Of a DNA stretch of 64,000 nt, positions 61,488 to 64,000 are shown in pieces; the stretch's first letter is position 1; every line of letters starts with the position of its first letter. Below the pieces are notes generated by a model. That model did no database searches, was not told where the DNA came from, and saw only the letters and a program-made list of their open reading frames with translations. The stretch comes from Limnohabitans lacus (lineage in GTDB: Bacteria > Pseudomonadota > Gammaproteobacteria > Burkholderiales > Burkholderiaceae_C). The stretch covers positions 62,001 through 126,000 of the forward strand of contig NZ_JASGBH010000010.1 in assembly GCF_030053395.1 (NCBI RefSeq). The letters are read 5' to 3'. The position numbers and the translations under genes were made by a program.

Positions 61488-62492
61488 TCAGTTCAAGCCC
61501 TTCAAGGCATCGGCCGGGTAGCCGGGGCGTGTTTGGCAGTCTTCGATGTATTGCGCGATGATGGCCTCGAAGTTGCTCTCGGCTTTCAAGCCCAGCGCGT
61601 TGGCACGCTCAGAGGTCGAGCCACGCGACCAATTGGCCACAATGCCCGCCACGCGCTCGTCGCGCTCGAACTTCACCCGTGCACGCACGGCAGGGCCTGC
61701 AACTTTTTCAAGCGCGTCCAGCATCTGGCCCACCGTCACATTCAGGCCTGGCAGGTTCAGCGCCATGCGGCCCCCCACGGCTTCGCGGCTGGCTTCAAAC
61801 ACGGTGATGAGGCCGTGAATCGTGTTGCCCGGTGAAGACAAGGGGTGCGAGACACTGGCGTCCACAGGGCAGACGGCGTCCACGCCCGCCAGAGGCTCGC
61901 GGATGATGCCGCTGAAAAACGAGGAAGCTGCGCCGTTGGGCTTGCCGGGGCGAACGGCCACAGTCATCAAGCGGGCCGAGCGGCCATCGATGTAGCCCTT
62001 GCGGGTGTAGTCGGACACCATGTGCTCGATCATCAGCTTGTGCGTGCCATAAGACGTTTGTGGCGTGGGCAAGGTGGTGTCGGTCACCAGGTCGGGCATG
62101 GGGTTGCCGATGTCGGGGCCGAACACGGCCACCGAGCTGGCAAACACCAGACGGGAAGCTTTGCCCGAGGCTCGGATGCTGTCGAGCAGCAAGCGGCTGC
62201 TGTCCACGTTGGAGCGCAAGCCCAGGTCAAAGTCGAGCTCACACTCGCCCGACACGGCCGAGGCCAGGTGGAACACACCGTCAAAACCGCTCTTGAACAA
62301 ATTGCCTTGTTCCAGCATGGGGCCCGCATGGCCCTTGACCCGGGGGTCGGACAACAGGTCGGCGGGGGCGGGGAAGAGGTCGGCAATGACCAATTCGCTC
62401 ACGCTTTGGCCATTCAATTGGCCACGTTTCAATATCTCGCGGGCCAGTCGGGCACCCAAAAATCCGGCACCGCCGGTGATCAAAATGCGCAT
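61488..62492 (-). CDS. denD: NAD-dependent epimerase/dehydratase-family protein, D-erythronate dehydrogenase-like
   Basis: A 334-aa extended SDR with ITGGAGFLGARLARE (~4-18) for NAD binding, a Ser in FASSVAVFG and the YGTHK catalytic Tyr-x3-Lys. The segments TVAVRPGKPNGAASSFFSGI and NLPGLNVTVGQMLDALEKVA are very like D-erythronate dehydrogenase (DenD), which oxidises D-erythronate at C2. No OtnC, OtnI or OtnK partner is visible here, so another sugar acid may be its substrate. AGGA lies 9 bases before the ATG at 62492; the frame to 62603 enters the REP pair. It is first of the four tightly packed genes. Confidence 0.85.
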   Translation of the reverse strand: MRILITGGAGFLGARLAREILKRGQLNGQSVSELVIADLFPAPADLLSDPRVKGHAGPMLEQGNLFKSGFDGVFHLASAVSGECELDFDLGLRSNVDSSRLLLDSIRASGKASRLVFASSVAVFGPDIGNPMPDLVTDTTLPTPQTSYGTHKLMIEHMVSDYTRKGYIDGRSARLMTVAVRPGKPNGAASSFFSGIIREPLAGVDAVCPVDASVSHPLSSPGNTIHGLITVFEASREAVGGRMALNLPGLNVTVGQMLDALEKVAGPAVRARVKFERDERVAGIVANWSRGSTSERANALGLKAESNFEAIIAQYIEDCQTRPGYPADALKGLN

Positions 62493-62561
62493 GGTTTTTC
62501 CTGTTTGTGTCGAAAGTGGTGTGTCACAAGCTGCAGCCGTCCAACCGCTGGGAGATGGGTG

Positions 62562-62641
62562 TTTTGTAGGAGCCCACCCCGTGGGCGATTGTGCGTGGAC
62601 CACAAAGGTCTGTATCGCCCACAGGGTGGGCTCCTACAAAA
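62562..62641. repeat. Inverted pair of 28-bp REP-like elements
   Basis: The left arm 62562-62589 begins TTTTGTAGGAGCCCACCC and ends GTGGGCGAT. The right arm 62614-62641 is its reverse complement with one mismatch. The spacer is 24 bp. Each arm also has a small internal palindrome (GCCCAC/GTGGGC). The shape resembles the GTAGGAGC-type REP elements of pseudomonads. It sits between the dehydratase and denD genes. Confidence 0.8.
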
Positions 62642-62654
62642 GAAGGCCGTTTCA

Positions 62655-64000
62655 TCAGTGGTTGTCTTTGGGCACGGCCGCGCCGCGCTGGCCGACCAGA
62701 AAGTCCATGTCCGCGCCTTCGTCGGCTTGCAGCACGTGGTCGATGTAAAGCTTCCAGTAGCCCGATTGCATGGCGGGGGCGGGTTTTTCCCAGAGCGACA
62801 AACGTTTGGCCAGTTCTTCGTCGCTGATCAGCAGTTGCAGTTTGCGCTCGGGCACGTTGAGTTCAATCATGTCGCCGTTTTGCACCACCGCCAGTGGCCC
62901 ACCTGCAGCGGCTTCGGGTGTGGTGTGCAGCACCACGGTGCCATAGGCCGTGCCGCTCATGCGGGCGTCGCTGATGCGCACCATGTCGGTGATGCCTTTG
63001 CGCAGCACCTTGGGCGGCAAGGGCATATTGCCCACCTCGGCCATGCCGGGGTAGCCCTTGGGGCCGCAATTTTTGAGCACCAGGATGCAGTTTTCGTCGA
63101 CGTCCAGACTCTCGTCGTCGATGCGTTTGTGGAAGTCGTGGCTGTCTTCAAACACCACGGCGCGGCCGGTGTGCACCATCAGCGCAGGCGTGGCAGCGCT
63201 GGGCTTGATGACCGCGCCACGCGGGGCCAAGTTGCCGCGCAAGATGGCGATGCCTGCTTTTTCCTTGAAGGGTTCGTCGAACTTCTTGATCACGCGCGGG
63301 TCGTAGTTCACGGCGCTGGCGATGTTCTCACTCACGGTCTTGCCGCTCACGGTGACGATGTCTTTGTGCAGCAGGTGCTCGATTTCTTTCATCACCACCG
63401 GCAAGCCACCGGCGTAGCAGAAGTCTTCCATCAGGTGTTCGCCAGACGGCTGCAAATTCAAGAGGCAAGGCAGCTCGCTGCCCAAGCGCTCGAAATCGTC
63501 CACCGTGAGTTTCAGGCCCAAGCGACCGGCAATCGCGATCAGGTGGATCACCGCATTGGTCGAGCCGCCAATGGCCGCCAGCGTGCGGATCGCGTTTTCA
63601 AAGGCTTCGCGGGTGAGCACTTGGCTGATGGTCTGGTCGGTGTGCACCATCTCGACGATGCGCCGCCCGGCTTCGCGGGCGAGCACATTGCGACGGCCGT
63701 CCACCGCAGGGTAAGCAGCATTGCCGGGCAGGCCGATGCCCAGGGCTTCGACCATGCTGGCCATGGTGCTGGCGGTGCCCATGGTCATGCAGTGGCCGTG
63801 GCTGCGGTGCATGCAGCTTTCGGCTTCAAAGAAGTCGGTCAGCTTGAGGGTACCCGCGCGGACTTGTTCGCTCATGCTCCACACGCCGGTGCCCGAGCCG
63901 AGTTCTTGGCCGCGCCATTTGCCGTTCAGCATGGGGCCACCCGACACGCCGATGGTGGGCAAGCCCGCGCTGGATGCGCCCATCAGCAAACTGGGCGTGG
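62655..64000 (-). CDS. IlvD/Edd-family sugar-acid dehydratase (L-arabinonate/galactonate dehydratase-like), 5' end cut
   Basis: The C-terminal ~448 residues of an IlvD/Edd-family Fe-S dehydratase; the start lies beyond base 64000. The cluster-Cys segment SHGHCMTMGTASTMASMVEA, AIGGSTNAVIHLIAIAGRLG, MEDFCYAGGLPVVMKEI and the C-terminal LYIDHVLQADEGADMDFLVG are characteristic of the pentonate/hexonate dehydratases (L-arabinonate, D-xylonate, galactonate) rather than IlvD itself. The role is dehydration of an aldonic acid to a 2-keto-3-deoxy acid, the substrate of the two kinases in this operon. The exact sugar acid cannot be fixed. Confidence 0.88.
   Translation of the reverse strand, partial: TPSLLMGASSAGLPTIGVSGGPMLNGKWRGQELGSGTGVWSMSEQVRAGTLKLTDFFEAESCMHRSHGHCMTMGTASTMASMVEALGIGLPGNAAYPAVDGRRNVLAREAGRRIVEMVHTDQTISQVLTREAFENAIRTLAAIGGSTNAVIHLIAIAGRLGLKLTVDDFERLGSELPCLLNLQPSGEHLMEDFCYAGGLPVVMKEIEHLLHKDIVTVSGKTVSENIASAVNYDPRVIKKFDEPFKEKAGIAILRGNLAPRGAVIKPSAATPALMVHTGRAVVFEDSHDFHKRIDDESLDVDENCILVLKNCGPKGYPGMAEVGNMPLPPKVLRKGITDMVRISDARMSGTAYGTVVLHTTPEAAAGGPLAVVQNGDMIELNVPERKLQLLISDEELAKRLSLWEKPAPAMQSGYWKLYIDHVLQADEGADMDFLVGQRGAAVPKDNH

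Overview
The window reads as an ordinary chromosomal segment of a Betaproteobacterium, most likely Burkholderiales/Comamonadaceae (Limnohabitans- or Rhodoferax-like). This is inferred from the high-GC coding style, the FDH3-type formate dehydrogenase operon, the short H-NS protein, the waaA-TolC-rhodanese-Pcm block and the many small sugar-acid, glyoxalase and thioesterase genes. No database comparison was possible. No insertion sequence, prophage, CRISPR array or rRNA operon was seen, and no stretch over 300 bases lacks a gene.

Layout. 1-4.7 kb: end of a membrane formate dehydrogenase operon (catalytic subunit cut by the window edge, Fe-S subunit, small lipoprotein, cytochrome b subunit, small periplasmic protein, FdhD). 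4.9-10.7 kb: FtsX-type permease, group II truncated haemoglobin, Smr protein, ApaH, CNNM/CorC-type membrane protein. 10.7-12.7 kb: H-NS protein behind a long AT-rich palindrome, RfaH/NusG-like factor, UppS-like prenyltransferase. 12.8-18.2 kb: purT, a split MacAB-like export system (adaptor, permease, ATPase), PfkB-type nucleoside kinase. 18.2-22.7 kb: radC, slpA-ispH, serS, two small lipoproteins and tRNA-Ser(CGA). 22.7-31.7 kb: housekeeping and transport genes (orphan response regulator, trpS, M50 protease, YciO-like protein, two EamA transporters, PHP phosphatase/nuclease, ferredoxin, pth, slyX, RlmN-like enzyme, ogt). 31.8-35.7 kb: phosphomannomutase, glycosyltransferase, waaA. 35.8-43.3 kb (minus strand): TetR-adaptor-RND pump, then pcm, rhodanese and a TolC-like outer-membrane channel. 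43.4-46.1 kb: gcdH divergent from a LysR regulator, then msrA. 46.2-51.2 kb: small His/Cys protein plus ZnuD-like TonB receptor, AEC transporter, pdxH, chaC, small Ala-rich membrane protein. 51.4-53.8 kb: edd-eda of the Entner-Doudoroff pathway behind a HexR-like palindrome. 53.9-57.4 kb: halohydrin-dehalogenase-like protein, gloA, SDR, VOC protein, DTW-domain enzyme. 57.5-64 kb (minus strand): tightly packed sugar-acid operon (IlvD/Edd dehydratase, DenD-like dehydrogenase, two keto-deoxy-sugar-acid kinases, KDPGal aldolase) followed by an intradiol dioxygenase and a thioesterase.

How the parts work together. Formate is oxidised by the FDH operon, whose Mo cofactor needs FdhD, and is also consumed by PurT. 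Glucose-type carbon enters through Edd/Eda, and a parallel sugar-acid route ends in pyruvate and glyceraldehyde-3-phosphate through the KDPGal aldolase. GloA, the halohydrin-dehalogenase-like protein and MsrA suggest protection against reactive electrophiles and oxidants.

The most notable observations are: (i) a protein annotated by fold as an SDR that carries the complete halohydrin dehalogenase signature (T-x4-F-x-G and S-x12-Y-x3-R); (ii) two copies of a GTCGGTACC/GGTCCGAC hairpin, each sitting exactly between two convergent genes, plus a separate 28-bp inverted REP-like pair; (iii) a 37-bp near-perfect palindrome upstream of the H-NS gene; and (iv) a recurring arrangement of a -10-like hexamer only 6-8 bases before the start codon, which suggests near-leaderless mRNAs.
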